From assembly GCA_964511405.1 (NCBI GenBank), contig CAZEFK010000248.1, forward strand, positions 1-9,760: DNA of 9,760 nt. The letters are read 5' to 3'. This document shows, piece after piece, positions 1-6,423 of this stretch. Source of the stretch: CAZEFK01 sp964511405 (GTDB lineage: Bacteria; Pseudomonadota; Alphaproteobacteria; Elsterales; Elsteraceae). A program made the position numbers and the translations under genes. Position 1 is the first letter of the stretch. The number at the start of each line of letters is the position of its first letter. Below the pieces are notes generated by a model that was not told where the DNA came from, did no database searches, and saw only the letters and a list, made by a program, of their open reading frames with translations.

Positions 1-853
1 GGCCGAGGCCGCCGGCTTCACGGTGCTGGCGCCGGCGGACGCCGCCCGCCAAGCCGACATCGTGATGGTCCTGGCGCCGGACGAGCACCATGCCGCGATC
101 TATCGCGACGAGCTCGGCCCCAACATGAAGCAGAACGCGGCGCTGGCGGTGGCGCACGGCCTATCGGTGCATTTCGGGCTGATCGAGCCACGCAAGGACC
201 TGGACGTGTTCATGATCGCGCCCAAGGGCCCGGGCCACACCGTGCGCTCGGAATATGCCCGCGGCGGCGGCGTGCCCTGCCTGGTCGCGGTCGCCCAGAA
301 CGCCACCGGCAACGCGCTCGAGATCGCGCTGAGCTACTCCAGCGCCATCGGCGGCGGCCGCGCCGGCACCATCGAGACCACGTTCAAGGAAGAGTGCGAG
401 ACCGATCTGTTCGGCGAGCAGACGGTGCTGTGCGGCGGCCTGTCGGCCCTGATCCTGGCCGGCTACGAGACCCTGGTCGAGGCCGGCTACGCGCCCGAGA
501 TGGCCTATTTCGAGTGCCTGCACGAGGTCAAGCTGATCGTCGACCTGATCTATGAGGGCGGCCTGGCCAACATGCGCTACTCGGTGTCGAACACCGCCGA
601 GTACGGCGACTACACCCGCGGCCCGCGCATCATCACCGACGAGACCAAGGCCGAGATGAAGCGCGTGCTGGCCGACATCCAGTCCGGCCGCTTTGCCCGC
701 GACTGGGTGCTGGAGAATGCCGCCGGCCAGGCCAGCTTCAAGGCCATGCGCCGCACCCAGGCCGCGCATCCGATCGAGGAGGTCGGCGAGCGCCTGCGCG
801 CCATGATGCCGTGGCTGAAGCAGAACCGCCTGGTGGACAAGACCAAGAACTGA
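1..853 (+). CDS. ilvC: Ketol-acid reductoisomerase, C-terminal part (5' end outside window)
   Basis: IlvC converts 2-acetolactate or 2-aceto-2-hydroxybutyrate to the dihydroxy acid with NADPH and Mg2+, the second common step of valine, leucine and isoleucine synthesis, in the cytosol. The frame is open from base 2 and ends in TGA at 851-853, giving 283 visible residues. Family active-site residues appear in order: His in AVAHGLSVHF (visible residue 52), Asp and Glu in DLFGEQ (135, 139), two Glu in YFECLHEV (171, 175) and Ser in YSVSNTAEYGDY (196). These match H107, D190, E194, E226, E230 and S251 of class I enzymes with a constant offset of 55, so about 55 N-terminal residues, including the NADPH-binding motif, lie upstream and the full protein would be about 338 residues, the short class I form. 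It is convergent with the dehydrogenase gene, 28 nt away. The identification is secure. Confidence 0.97.
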   Translation, partial: AEAAGFTVLAPADAARQADIVMVLAPDEHHAAIYRDELGPNMKQNAALAVAHGLSVHFGLIEPRKDLDVFMIAPKGPGHTVRSEYARGGGVPCLVAVAQNATGNALEIALSYSSAIGGGRAGTIETTFKEECETDLFGEQTVLCGGLSALILAGYETLVEAGYAPEMAYFECLHEVKLIVDLIYEGGLANMRYSVSNTAEYGDYTRGPRIITDETKAEMKRVLADIQSGRFARDWVLENAAGQASFKAMRRTQAAHPIEEVGERLRAMMPWLKQNRLVDKTKN

Positions 854-871
854 CGTCCGGCCCAACCGGCG

Positions 872-894
872 GAAGGCGGCGTTACGCCGCCTTC
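872..894. terminator. Perfect GC hairpin between convergent ilvC and dehydrogenase genes
   Basis: The arms GAAGGCGGCG (872-881) and CGCCGCCTTC (885-894) are perfect 10-bp complements around a 3-nt loop. The loop (882-884) is the stop codon TAA of the minus-strand dehydrogenase gene, and the right arm is its last codons. The position between two converging genes suggests a bidirectional terminator. No T-tract follows on either strand, so it does not fit the classical intrinsic model. The structure is seen; the function is inferred. Confidence 0.55.
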
Positions 895-2099
895 TGCCCG
901 GGCTTCAGTTCCACCTTGAGCCAGCCCGGGCGGCGCTGGTCGAAGTGCTGGTAGGCCTCGATCGCCGAGGCCATCGGCTCGCGCCGGCTCAGGATCTCCG
1001 TCGGCCGGAGCTGGCCCGCCTGCACCAGCTCGATCAGGTGCGGGAAGTAGCGCCGGTGATTGCAGTTGCCGGTCTTGATCGTCAGGTTCTTGTTCATCGC
1101 CTTGCCGATCGGGAAGTGGTTGGCGACCGGCGGGTAGACCCCGATGATCGCCAGCGTCCCGGCCTTGGCCAGGGCGTCGATCGCCCATTCCAGCGCCTGG
1201 GTCGGCGAGTCGCCCGGGTGCCAGTGGTCGCCCTGGGGTTGGGCTGCCTGGGTCACCTCGGCGCGGGCCATGCGGTGCAGCTCGGTATCGGCACAGACGG
1301 ACGCCGGGCCGTGATGGGCGGCCTCGGCATCGACGCCGACGGCGTCGATCGCCCGGTCGGCGCCGATGCCGCCGGTTAGCCGCCGGATCGCCTCGACCGG
1401 ATCCTCCTGTTCGAAATCGACCACTTCGGCGCCCTGCGCCCGCGCCATCTCCAGCCGGTCGGGCTTGGAGTCGACCGCAAGCACCCGGCCGGCGCCCTGA
1501 ATCTTGGCGCTGGCGATCGCGAACTGGCCGACCGGACCGCAGCCGAACACCGCGACCACGTTGCCCGGCTTGATCTCGGCCAATTCGGCGCCGAAGTAGC
1601 CGGTCGGCCCGATGTCGGACAGCAGGATCGCCTCGTCGTCGGTGATGTCGTCGGGCAGCTTGACCAGGTTGACATGGGCGAACGGCACACGCGCCTTTTC
1701 GGCCTGCAATCCGCCGAAGGGGCCGCTGGCCTCGGGCCCGCCATAGAACGCCGTGCCGGCCAGGGGCCCGTGAGGATTGGCGCGGTCGCACTGGGCGAAG
1801 TAGCCCGCCCGGCAATAGACGCAGCTGCCGCAGCCGATGGTCGAGGGGATCAGGACCCGGTCGCCGACCTGGAAGTTGCGCACCTCCGGCCCGAGTTCGG
1901 CGATCACGCCGACGCCCTCGTGGCCGAGCACGGTGCCGGGCTGAAGCCCGGGCACGGTGCCGCGCACGAAGTGCAGGTCGGTGCCGCAGATGGCGCTGGC
2001 GGTGAGCCGGACGACCGCGTCGGTCGGCTGCCGGATCACCGGATCCGGGACGTCGTCCAGCCGGATGTCGCCTACGCCGTGGAACACCACTGCCTTCAT
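882..2099 (-). CDS. Zinc-dependent alcohol dehydrogenase, formaldehyde dehydrogenase-like
   Basis: This 405-residue medium-chain dehydrogenase/reductase probably oxidises an alcohol or aldehyde with NAD(H) in the cytosol. Catalytic-zinc ligands are visible as C38 in AICGTD, H60-E61 in GHEGVG and D162 in SDIGPTGYFGAE. Four cysteines of the structural zinc lobe are C90, C93, C96 and C104. The Rossmann motif GCGPVG is at 186-191, and an acidic D210 at the end of the second strand favours NAD over NADP. The later PQGDHWHPGD (288-297), IIGVYPP and MNKNLTIKTGNCNHRRYFPH segments match the glutathione-independent formaldehyde-dehydrogenase-like branch rather than classical ADH. The start is ATG at 2099, where the family N-terminus MKAVVFHGVGDIRL begins, supported by a strong Shine-Dalgarno. 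The open frame continues upstream without homology. It is convergent with ilvC and divergent from dgt. The substrate cannot be read from sequence. Confidence 0.92.
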   Translation of the reverse strand: MKAVVFHGVGDIRLDDVPDPVIRQPTDAVVRLTASAICGTDLHFVRGTVPGLQPGTVLGHEGVGVIAELGPEVRNFQVGDRVLIPSTIGCGSCVYCRAGYFAQCDRANPHGPLAGTAFYGGPEASGPFGGLQAEKARVPFAHVNLVKLPDDITDDEAILLSDIGPTGYFGAELAEIKPGNVVAVFGCGPVGQFAIASAKIQGAGRVLAVDSKPDRLEMARAQGAEVVDFEQEDPVEAIRRLTGGIGADRAIDAVGVDAEAAHHGPASVCADTELHRMARAEVTQAAQPQGDHWHPGDSPTQALEWAIDALAKAGTLAIIGVYPPVANHFPIGKAMNKNLTIKTGNCNHRRYFPHLIELVQAGQLRPTEILSRREPMASAIEAYQHFDQRRPGWLKVELKPGQKAA

Positions 2100-2106
2100 C
2101 GCGCGG

Positions 2107-2112
2107 CCTCCT
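2107..2112 (-). promoter_or_regulatory. Strong Shine-Dalgarno fixing the dehydrogenase start
   Basis: On the minus strand this reads AGGAGG, 7 nt before the ATG at 2099. It is a full consensus Shine-Dalgarno and selects that start over longer in-frame alternatives reaching to 2306. Confidence 0.8.
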
Positions 2113-2227
2113 GCAGGTGCTTGCCGGCGCCAACGGACTGCCGTCCGGGCGGTTCCCCGGCGCCGCCGGCCGGGTTTCGGCGCCTTTGCGATTGAACCGT
2201 CATGCGCGACGGCGCAGGAAGTGGGGG

Positions 2228-2254
2228 CCCCACCGTCACCCCCCACCGTCACCC
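2228..2254 (+). repeat. Short direct repeat upstream of dgt
   Basis: ACCGTCAC occurs at 2232-2239 and again at 2245-2252, each flanked by runs of C, giving a 13-nt period just before the dgt start. It lies in the 166-nt gap between the divergent dehydrogenase and dgt genes, where I could not find a convincing -35/-10 pair. A dyad CCGTC...GACGG lies nearby at 2197-2212. The repeat could be an operator half-site pair or simple slippage; no function is claimed. Confidence 0.35.
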
Positions 2255-2265
2255 ATGAGGCCGAG

Positions 2266-3558
2266 ATGGACTGGAGCCAGCTCTTGTCGTCGCGGCGCAT
2301 CGGCAAGGCCGCCGCCGATCCGGTCGTCCCGCACCGGTCGCCCTATGAGATCGACGCCGACCGCATCGTATTCTCCAGCGCCTTCCGGCGGCTGCAGGAC
2401 AAGATGCAGGTCCACGGCAACAGCCGCTCGGACTACGTGCGCACGCGCCTCACCCACAGCCTGGAGGCGTCCCGGGTCGGGCGCTCGCTGGCGGCGCTGG
2501 TCGGGCGCACGGTGGCGGCGCGCCACCGCCCCGACATGCCGCAGCTCGCCGCCGACATCGGCCACATCGTCGCGGCCGCGGCCCTGGCCCACGACATCGG
2601 CAATCCGCCCTTCGGCCATTCGGGCGAGGCGATCGTCGCCGAGTGGTTCACGGCCAGCGATCTCGGCCGGGCCGTGCTGGCACCGCTGCCGCCCCGGGTG
2701 CAGGCCGAGCTGCGCAGCGTCGAAGGCAACGCCCAGGGCTTCCGGGTGCTGACCCGCCTGCAGGGGTGGCGGCCCCAAGGCGGCCTGCAGCTCACCGCGG
2801 CCGTGCTGGGGGCCTTCGCCAAATATCCGCGCGCCATCCGGCCCGACGCCGAGGGGCGCCAGAAATACGGCTTCTACAGCTCGGAAGCGGCCGATTTCGC
2901 GGCGGTCGCCGGGTCCTGCGGGCTGGCCCCGGCCGGCGACCTGGCGTGGGCGCGCCATCCCCTGGCCTACCTGACCGAAGCCGCCGACGACATCTGCTAC
3001 TTGGTTGTCGACGTCGAGGACGGGGTCAAGATGGCCGACCTGTCGCTGGCCGAGGCCGAAGCGCTGCTGCTGCCGCTGGTGTCAGGCGGCCGCTTGCCCG
3101 CTGATGCCGGCGACAGCCTGGACCGGCGACTGCAATGCCTGCGCAGTCACGCCATCGACCGGCTGATCGGTGAGGCGGCGGCCATGTTCCTGGACCACGA
3201 ATCCCAGATCCTGGCCGGCCGCTTTGCCGGCGATCTGCTCGGCCGCTCGCCGGTGGCGTCGGCGATCGCCGAGGTCCGGGCGGTGAGCCGCGTCCGAATC
3301 TACCGCAACGACCGGCGGGCCGAGCTCGAAGCGCAGGCCCGGCACGCCCTGGAGCAGTGGCTCACCATCCAGGTCACGGCCTTCCTCGACCGCGAAGCCG
3401 GCCGGCAGGCCGCCGCGGAACCGGTGCTGCGCCGGATTCCGGGTGCGCTCGACGCGCCGCCCGACCGCGAGGGCTGGCTGCGCACGGTGGTCGACTATTG
3501 CTTCGGGATGACCGACAGCTTCGCGCTGCGCCAAGCCGAGGCCGCGCATGGGGCGTGA
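2266..3558 (+). CDS. dgt: Deoxyguanosinetriphosphate triphosphohydrolase-like protein (HD domain)
   Basis: Dgt-family enzymes hydrolyse dGTP or other dNTPs to the deoxynucleoside and inorganic triphosphate, adjusting dNTP pools. The 430-residue product carries the full HD metal-binding set: H64 in RTRLTHSLEASR, H109-D110 in ALAHDIGNPPFGHSGE, and D242 in EAADDICY. Family motifs follow in order: FSSAFRRLQDKMQV (36-49), SVEGNAQGFR (151-160), KYGFYSSE (200-207), and the C-terminal VVDYCFGMTDSFALR. The start is ATG 2266: GAGG at 2257-2260 lies 5 nt upstream, and the segment before it runs antisense to the dehydrogenase and has no family similarity. In many alphaproteobacteria this gene precedes argS; here a fatty-acid cyclopropane synthase gene follows. 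Substrate preference (dGTP or broad dNTP) is not decidable from sequence. Confidence 0.93.
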   Translation: MDWSQLLSSRRIGKAAADPVVPHRSPYEIDADRIVFSSAFRRLQDKMQVHGNSRSDYVRTRLTHSLEASRVGRSLAALVGRTVAARHRPDMPQLAADIGHIVAAAALAHDIGNPPFGHSGEAIVAEWFTASDLGRAVLAPLPPRVQAELRSVEGNAQGFRVLTRLQGWRPQGGLQLTAAVLGAFAKYPRAIRPDAEGRQKYGFYSSEAADFAAVAGSCGLAPAGDLAWARHPLAYLTEAADDICYLVVDVEDGVKMADLSLAEAEALLLPLVSGGRLPADAGDSLDRRLQCLRSHAIDRLIGEAAAMFLDHESQILAGRFAGDLLGRSPVASAIAEVRAVSRVRIYRNDRRAELEAQARHALEQWLTIQVTAFLDREAGRQAAAEPVLRRIPGALDAPPDREGWLRTVVDYCFGMTDSFALRQAEAAHGA

Positions 3559-3630
3559 GGCCGGGGTAGCGCTGGCATAGCCCTATCGAAAACAAGGGTT
3601 TGCATCACGTGCACGGGGCGTCGGCACGAA

Positions 3631-3649
3631 CTGCGGCTTGCAGCCGCGG
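3631..3649. promoter_or_regulatory. Hairpin, and possible weak promoter, between dgt and cfa
   Basis: GCGGCT (3633-3638) and AGCCGC (3642-3647) pair perfectly around TGC, and the stem extends by one wobble and one C-G pair to 3631-3649. It sits in the 142-nt gap between dgt and the chosen cfa start. It could end dgt transcripts, but there is no T-tract. A weak sigma70-like pair overlaps it: TTGCAG at 3638-3643, an 18-nt spacer, and TAGCAT at 3662-3667. That would give a short leader to the cfa ATG at 3701. The dyad is real; either function is inference. Confidence 0.35.
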
Positions 3650-3700
3650 GAGCCAGGAGCATAGCATTTACGCCATGTGAATGGTTACCGCCTGGTTGCG

Positions 3701-4912
3701 ATGCTTCAATTTTTAGAGACTATGATCAAAGGCGGCTCGGTCGAGCTGATTGATCATCGCGGGCAGCGGCGACGACTCGGCGCTGGCACGCCTGATGTCG
3801 CGATTCGCATCAACGATCCCTGGCTGACGTGGCGGGCCCTGCTGGATCCCAGCGTGGCCCTCGGCGAGGCCTTCATGGACGGCCGGCTGGAGATCGAGCG
3901 CGGCACCCTTTACGACTTGGTGTCGCTGTTCGCGCGCAGCGGCGCCAGGACCGGCCGTGGCGGCGGGCTCTGGCGCCTGCTCACCCATTGGCGCAAGCGC
4001 AACGGCCGGCGGCGGTCGCGCGCCAACGTCGCCCATCACTATGACCTGTCCCACGATCTCTATCGCCGGTTCCTGGACCGCGACTTGCAATATTCCTGTG
4101 CGGTCTTCGCCAGCGACCATGGCGACATCGACCGCGCCCAGGAGGAGAAAAAGCGCCGGCTGGGCAACAAGCTGCTGCTGAAGCCGGGCGCCCGGGTGCT
4201 CGACATCGGGTCGGGCTGGGGCGGCCTGGCGCTGTCGCTCGCCCGTCGCGCCGAGGTCGAGGTGCTCGGCATCACGCTGTCGGTCGAGCAGCTGAAGATC
4301 GCGCGCGAGCGCGCCAAGGCCGAAGGGCTGGACCACCGGGTGCGCTTCGAGCTGGCCGACTACCGCGACATCGCCGGCCCGTTCGACCGGATCATCTCGG
4401 TCGGCATGTTCGAGCATGTCGGCCTGCATCGCTATGGCGCCTTCTTCGACCGGATCGGCGAGCTGCTGGCGCCCGACGGCGTTGCGGTGGTCCACGCGAT
4501 CGGCCGCAGCGACGGGCCGGGCGTGACCAACCGCTGGCTCGAGAAATACATCTTCCCGGGCGGCTATTCGCCGGCCCTGTCGGAAGTGCTGCCGCATGTC
4601 GAGCGGGCCGGACTGTGGGTGACCGACATCGAGATCCTGCGCCTGCACTATGCCGAGACCTTGAAGGCCTGGCGCCAGCGCTTCAACGCCGCGCGCGCCG
4701 AGATCGCGCGCCTTTATGACGAGCGCTTCTGCCGGATGTGGGAGCTGTACCTGATCGGGTCGGAGCTGGCGTTCCGCGTCGGCGGCCATATGGTGTGGCA
4801 GCTTCAGCTGGCCAAGGACGTGGCCACCGTGCCGCTGACGCGCGACTACATGCTGGCGCCCGACCAGCCATCGCGCCTGCGGACGCAGGCCGCCGCCGTT
4901 GCCGGCGAGTGA
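3701..4912 (+). CDS. cfa: Cyclopropane-fatty-acyl-phospholipid synthase family methyltransferase
   Basis: Cfa-type enzymes transfer a methylene group from S-adenosylmethionine to the cis double bond of acyl chains in membrane phospholipids, usually under stationary or acid stress. In the 403-residue product the N-terminal lipid-binding-type domain covers about 1-105, followed by NVAHHYDLSHDLYRRFL (109-125). SAM motif I VLDIGSGWGGLALSLA is at 166-181 and GITLSVEQ at 190-197. Residues equivalent to the bicarbonate-site set of E. coli Cfa are all present: C133, E238 in FEHVG, H265 and I267, and Y317 in LHYAETLKAW. The start is uncertain: ATG 3701 gives the family-like N-terminus MLQFLETMIKGG but has a weak ribosome site; GTG 3677 and ATG 3722 are alternatives. 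Related methyltransferases make other branched or cyclic lipids, so the exact product is inferred. Confidence 0.92.
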   Translation: MLQFLETMIKGGSVELIDHRGQRRRLGAGTPDVAIRINDPWLTWRALLDPSVALGEAFMDGRLEIERGTLYDLVSLFARSGARTGRGGGLWRLLTHWRKRNGRRRSRANVAHHYDLSHDLYRRFLDRDLQYSCAVFASDHGDIDRAQEEKKRRLGNKLLLKPGARVLDIGSGWGGLALSLARRAEVEVLGITLSVEQLKIARERAKAEGLDHRVRFELADYRDIAGPFDRIISVGMFEHVGLHRYGAFFDRIGELLAPDGVAVVHAIGRSDGPGVTNRWLEKYIFPGGYSPALSEVLPHVERAGLWVTDIEILRLHYAETLKAWRQRFNAARAEIARLYDERFCRMWELYLIGSELAFRVGGHMVWQLQLAKDVATVPLTRDYMLAPDQPSRLRTQAAAVAGE

Positions 4913-4987
4913 CAGCTCAGGAAAAGCGTCGGCAACTTTTACGGAGTGGGGCGCACGCGGCGGCGCCAGGCGCGTTATTGTAGGGCG

Positions 4988-4993
4988 AAAGGA
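4988..4993 (+). promoter_or_regulatory. Ribosome binding site for the GTG-start antitoxin-like gene
   Basis: AAAGGA lies 8 nt before GTG 5002 and supports this non-ATG start. The 89-nt gap after cfa holds no clear terminator. A TATTGT at 4976-4981 resembles a -10 box but has no matching -35. Confidence 0.6.
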
Positions 4994-5001
4994 CAGCGCC
5001 T

Positions 5002-5466
5002 GTGAGCAATCCGCGCCCTCTCTACGAGCAGCATGTCGCCGGACCGGCCTTGGCCGCGTTCCTTCGGGTCGCGGCGGCGTGGTCGCTGGACGAGGCGCAG
5101 ATGCGCGGGCTGCTGGGCTATCCGTCCGATAGCTGGTGGACAGCCTGCCGCGAGCGCTCGTCGGGTGCGCTCAGCCTCGATCAGGTCGAGCGAATCTCCT
5201 ACGTCCTGCGCGTGTTCCGCTATCTCCAGGAGAGGGAGGACGGGGCGGCGGCCGATTGGCTGCGCCAGCAGCGCCCGGAGCCGATCTTCGGCGGCCGCCG
5301 ACCGCTCGATGTCATGTGCCTGCGCGACACCCGCGGCCTCCATCAGGTCGCCCGCTTCCTCGAGGAACGGGCGGAGGCCGGCGGCGACGCAGGTGCGGCC
5401 GGCCTCAGGCCGGCATCGGCGGCCACGTCGGCCGTCGCGGCAGGCGGTCGCGCGGACAGCCGGTGA
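5002..5466 (+). CDS. MbcA/ParS/Xre antitoxin-like protein, no adjacent toxin
   Basis: The 154-residue product resembles the antitoxin half of RES-Xre type toxin-antitoxin pairs, in which the N-terminal helical domain binds DNA and the C-terminal domain (DUF2384-like) masks the toxin. The N-terminal helical region spans about 12-75 and includes a helix-turn-helix-like stretch at 28-66 (SLDEAQMRGLLGYPSDSWW, then LSLDQVERISYVLRVFRYL). The toxin-binding-type segment is at 86-122, with the diagnostic WLRQQRPEPIFGGRRPLDVM followed by a helix ending VARFLEE. The last 30 residues are an Ala/Gly-rich low-complexity tail. The GTG start is supported by AAAGGA. No RES-domain gene lies on either side: upstream is cfa, downstream a convergent MarR gene. 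It may therefore be a free-standing regulator derived from the antitoxin fold. Family call moderately sure; function inferred. Confidence 0.75.
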   Translation: MSNPRPLYEQHVAGPALAAFLRVAAAWSLDEAQMRGLLGYPSDSWWTACRERSSGALSLDQVERISYVLRVFRYLQEREDGAAADWLRQQRPEPIFGGRRPLDVMCLRDTRGLHQVARFLEERAEAGGDAGAAGLRPASAATSAVAAGGRADSR

Positions 5467-5488
5467 GCCGCTGTCCGAACCGTTCGTT

Positions 5489-5507
5489 CGGCACGCGCGC
5501 CGTGCCG
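5489..5507. terminator. GC hairpin between convergent antitoxin-like and MarR genes
   Basis: CGGCACG (5489-5495) and CGTGCCG (5501-5507) are perfect 7-bp complements around the loop CGCGC. It lies in the 52-nt gap between the two converging stop codons. There is no T-tract on either strand. A bidirectional terminator role is inferred from position. Confidence 0.5.
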
Positions 5508-5518
5508 TCCGCCCGGTC

Positions 5519-6043
5519 TCAGTAGGTGCCGCGCAGCCCGCCGAGATTGTGCCAGAATCCGCCGAGCCGCTTGAAGGTTGCGCTCGCCGAATCGAGATCC
5601 TTGGCCGAGGCTACGTCGCTGAGCTGTCGCACCTGCTTGTCGAACATGTCGTTGAGCTGGTCGTACAGCTTCAGGCCCTTGTCCGACAGGAACACGCGGC
5701 TGGATCGCCGGTCGTGGACCGACCGTTCCTGGATCAGATAACCGGTCTCGACCAGCTTTCGCACATTGTACGAAACGTTCGAGCCCAGGTAATAGCCGCG
5801 GGTCAGCAGCTCGCCGACCGTGAGATTGTCGCGGCCGATGTGAAACAGGATCAGGCTCTGGACGTTATTAATGTCCTCGACCTTCAGGCGATCCAGCTCG
5901 ATCTCGACCATCTCGAGGAATTGGCGATGGAGGCGCTCGAGGAGGCGAACCGTATTCAGGTACAAGTCCTTGAGGGCTTCGGGCGCACCTTCCTTGGGCG
6001 GGGCTGCCAGTTTGGTGCTGGACTGGGTCCGCGGGCTACGCAT
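5519..6043 (-). CDS. MarR-family winged-helix transcriptional regulator, LdtR-like
   Basis: The 174-residue product is a probable dimeric DNA-binding regulator. An N-terminal basic, disordered lead (1-22) is followed by the dimerisation helix LYLNTVRLLERLHRQFLEMV (27-46). The winged helix-turn-helix covers about 56-123: ELLTRGYYLG, the recognition helix SNVSYNVRKLVETGYL (88-103), and a wing RSVHDRRSSRVFLSDKG (107-123). The YYLGSNVSYN...KLVE pattern resembles LdtR and relatives of Alphaproteobacteria, which control an L,D-transpeptidase and osmotic-stress genes; the exact name is not assured. The start is ATG 6043, because GAGAGAGG (6050-6057) sits 6 nt upstream. ATG 6049 would directly abut that site and ATG 6070 lacks one. 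The AT-richer divergent region upstream is a likely site of autoregulation. No ldtP-like gene is in the window. Confidence 0.85.
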   Translation of the reverse strand: MRSPRTQSSTKLAAPPKEGAPEALKDLYLNTVRLLERLHRQFLEMVEIELDRLKVEDINNVQSLILFHIGRDNLTVGELLTRGYYLGSNVSYNVRKLVETGYLIQERSVHDRRSSRVFLSDKGLKLYDQLNDMFDKQVRQLSDVASAKDLDSASATFKRLGGFWHNLGGLRGTY

Positions 6044-6049
6044 GGACAT

Positions 6050-6057
6050 CCTCTCTC
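6050..6057 (-). promoter_or_regulatory. Shine-Dalgarno that decides the MarR-gene start
   Basis: On the minus strand this reads GAGAGAGG, 6 nt before ATG 6043. The in-frame ATG at 6049 directly abuts it, which argues against that start. Confidence 0.65.
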
Positions 6058-6423
6058 GCTCGATCATCAACTAAGCAGCGGTCGGGTTCCGGTTTGTGCC
6101 TTCTGCTCATAACGCGGGAATTGCAAAAAGTTTCCACCCGTTTCGGTCAAAAGCCCAGTGGCCATAGTCCGAGTTACTTCTACCACAATTTATCCCAAAA
6201 AACTCACTGTGTTCTATCGGGGAATTTTACATTCGGCATGTCTTCGGCGGAGCTGTGAGCTGCGTAACACCCACCGATCACATAGTCCAGGCGGGCGCCG
6301 GCCAGTCTCCGTCGCTAGTGTCGGCGGAATGCGGCGGCGATCGCAACTGGACTTCGGCGGCGACTTCGGGCACCAGGAACGCCAGTGGAGCAGCAGGGCA
6401 TCCACAGGATTGCCGGACAGACC
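6058..6423. promoter_or_regulatory. Divergent intergenic region with AT-richer core
   Basis: About 370 nt separate the LdtR-like gene (minus) and the membrane-protein gene (plus). By my count 6121-6240 has 52 G/C of 120 (43%), far below the surrounding coding DNA. The core contains three A-runs each preceded by C (6124-6129, 6148-6152, 6196-6202) and several T-rich stretches. Candidate boxes are weak: on the minus strand TTGACC (6146-6151) and TATGAG (about 6106-6111) are too far apart to form one promoter; on the plus strand TTATCC and TTCTAT around 6190-6218 match consensus at only 3 of 6 positions each. I see no convincing gene. An open frame at 6158-6427 has no recognisable protein features. 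Most likely it holds both promoters and operator sites for the regulator. Confidence 0.5.

Noticed and set aside
161..865. Minus-strand open frame opposite ilvC
   Set aside because: Composition is that of an antisense shadow (Leu/Gly/Asp/His rich); ilvC on the plus strand keeps all catalytic residues.
610..2133. 507-codon minus-strand frame covering the dehydrogenase gene in another frame
   Set aside because: It is Arg/Gly/Pro-rich without motifs, and the overlapping frame at 882-2099 encodes an intact dehydrogenase.
2192..2220. TTGAAC as a -35 for dgt
   Set aside because: The sequence at the -10 position (CAGGAA) is not promoter-like.
3675..3680. ATG just upstream of the cfa frame
   Set aside because: It is followed immediately by TGA, so it cannot start the gene.
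3713..4789. 358-codon minus-strand frame opposite cfa
   Set aside because: It is antisense to a gene with an intact SAM motif and bicarbonate-site residues, and has no domain of its own.
5033..6112. Plus-strand frame spanning the antitoxin-like gene and the MarR gene
   Set aside because: It overlaps one gene in another frame and is antisense to the other; the composition is Arg/Ser-rich at first and looks artificial.
6146..6151. Minus-strand TTGACC as -35 of the MarR gene
   Set aside because: The hexamer at 17-nt spacing matches the -10 consensus at only 2 of 6 positions, and the better TATGAG is 33-34 nt away.
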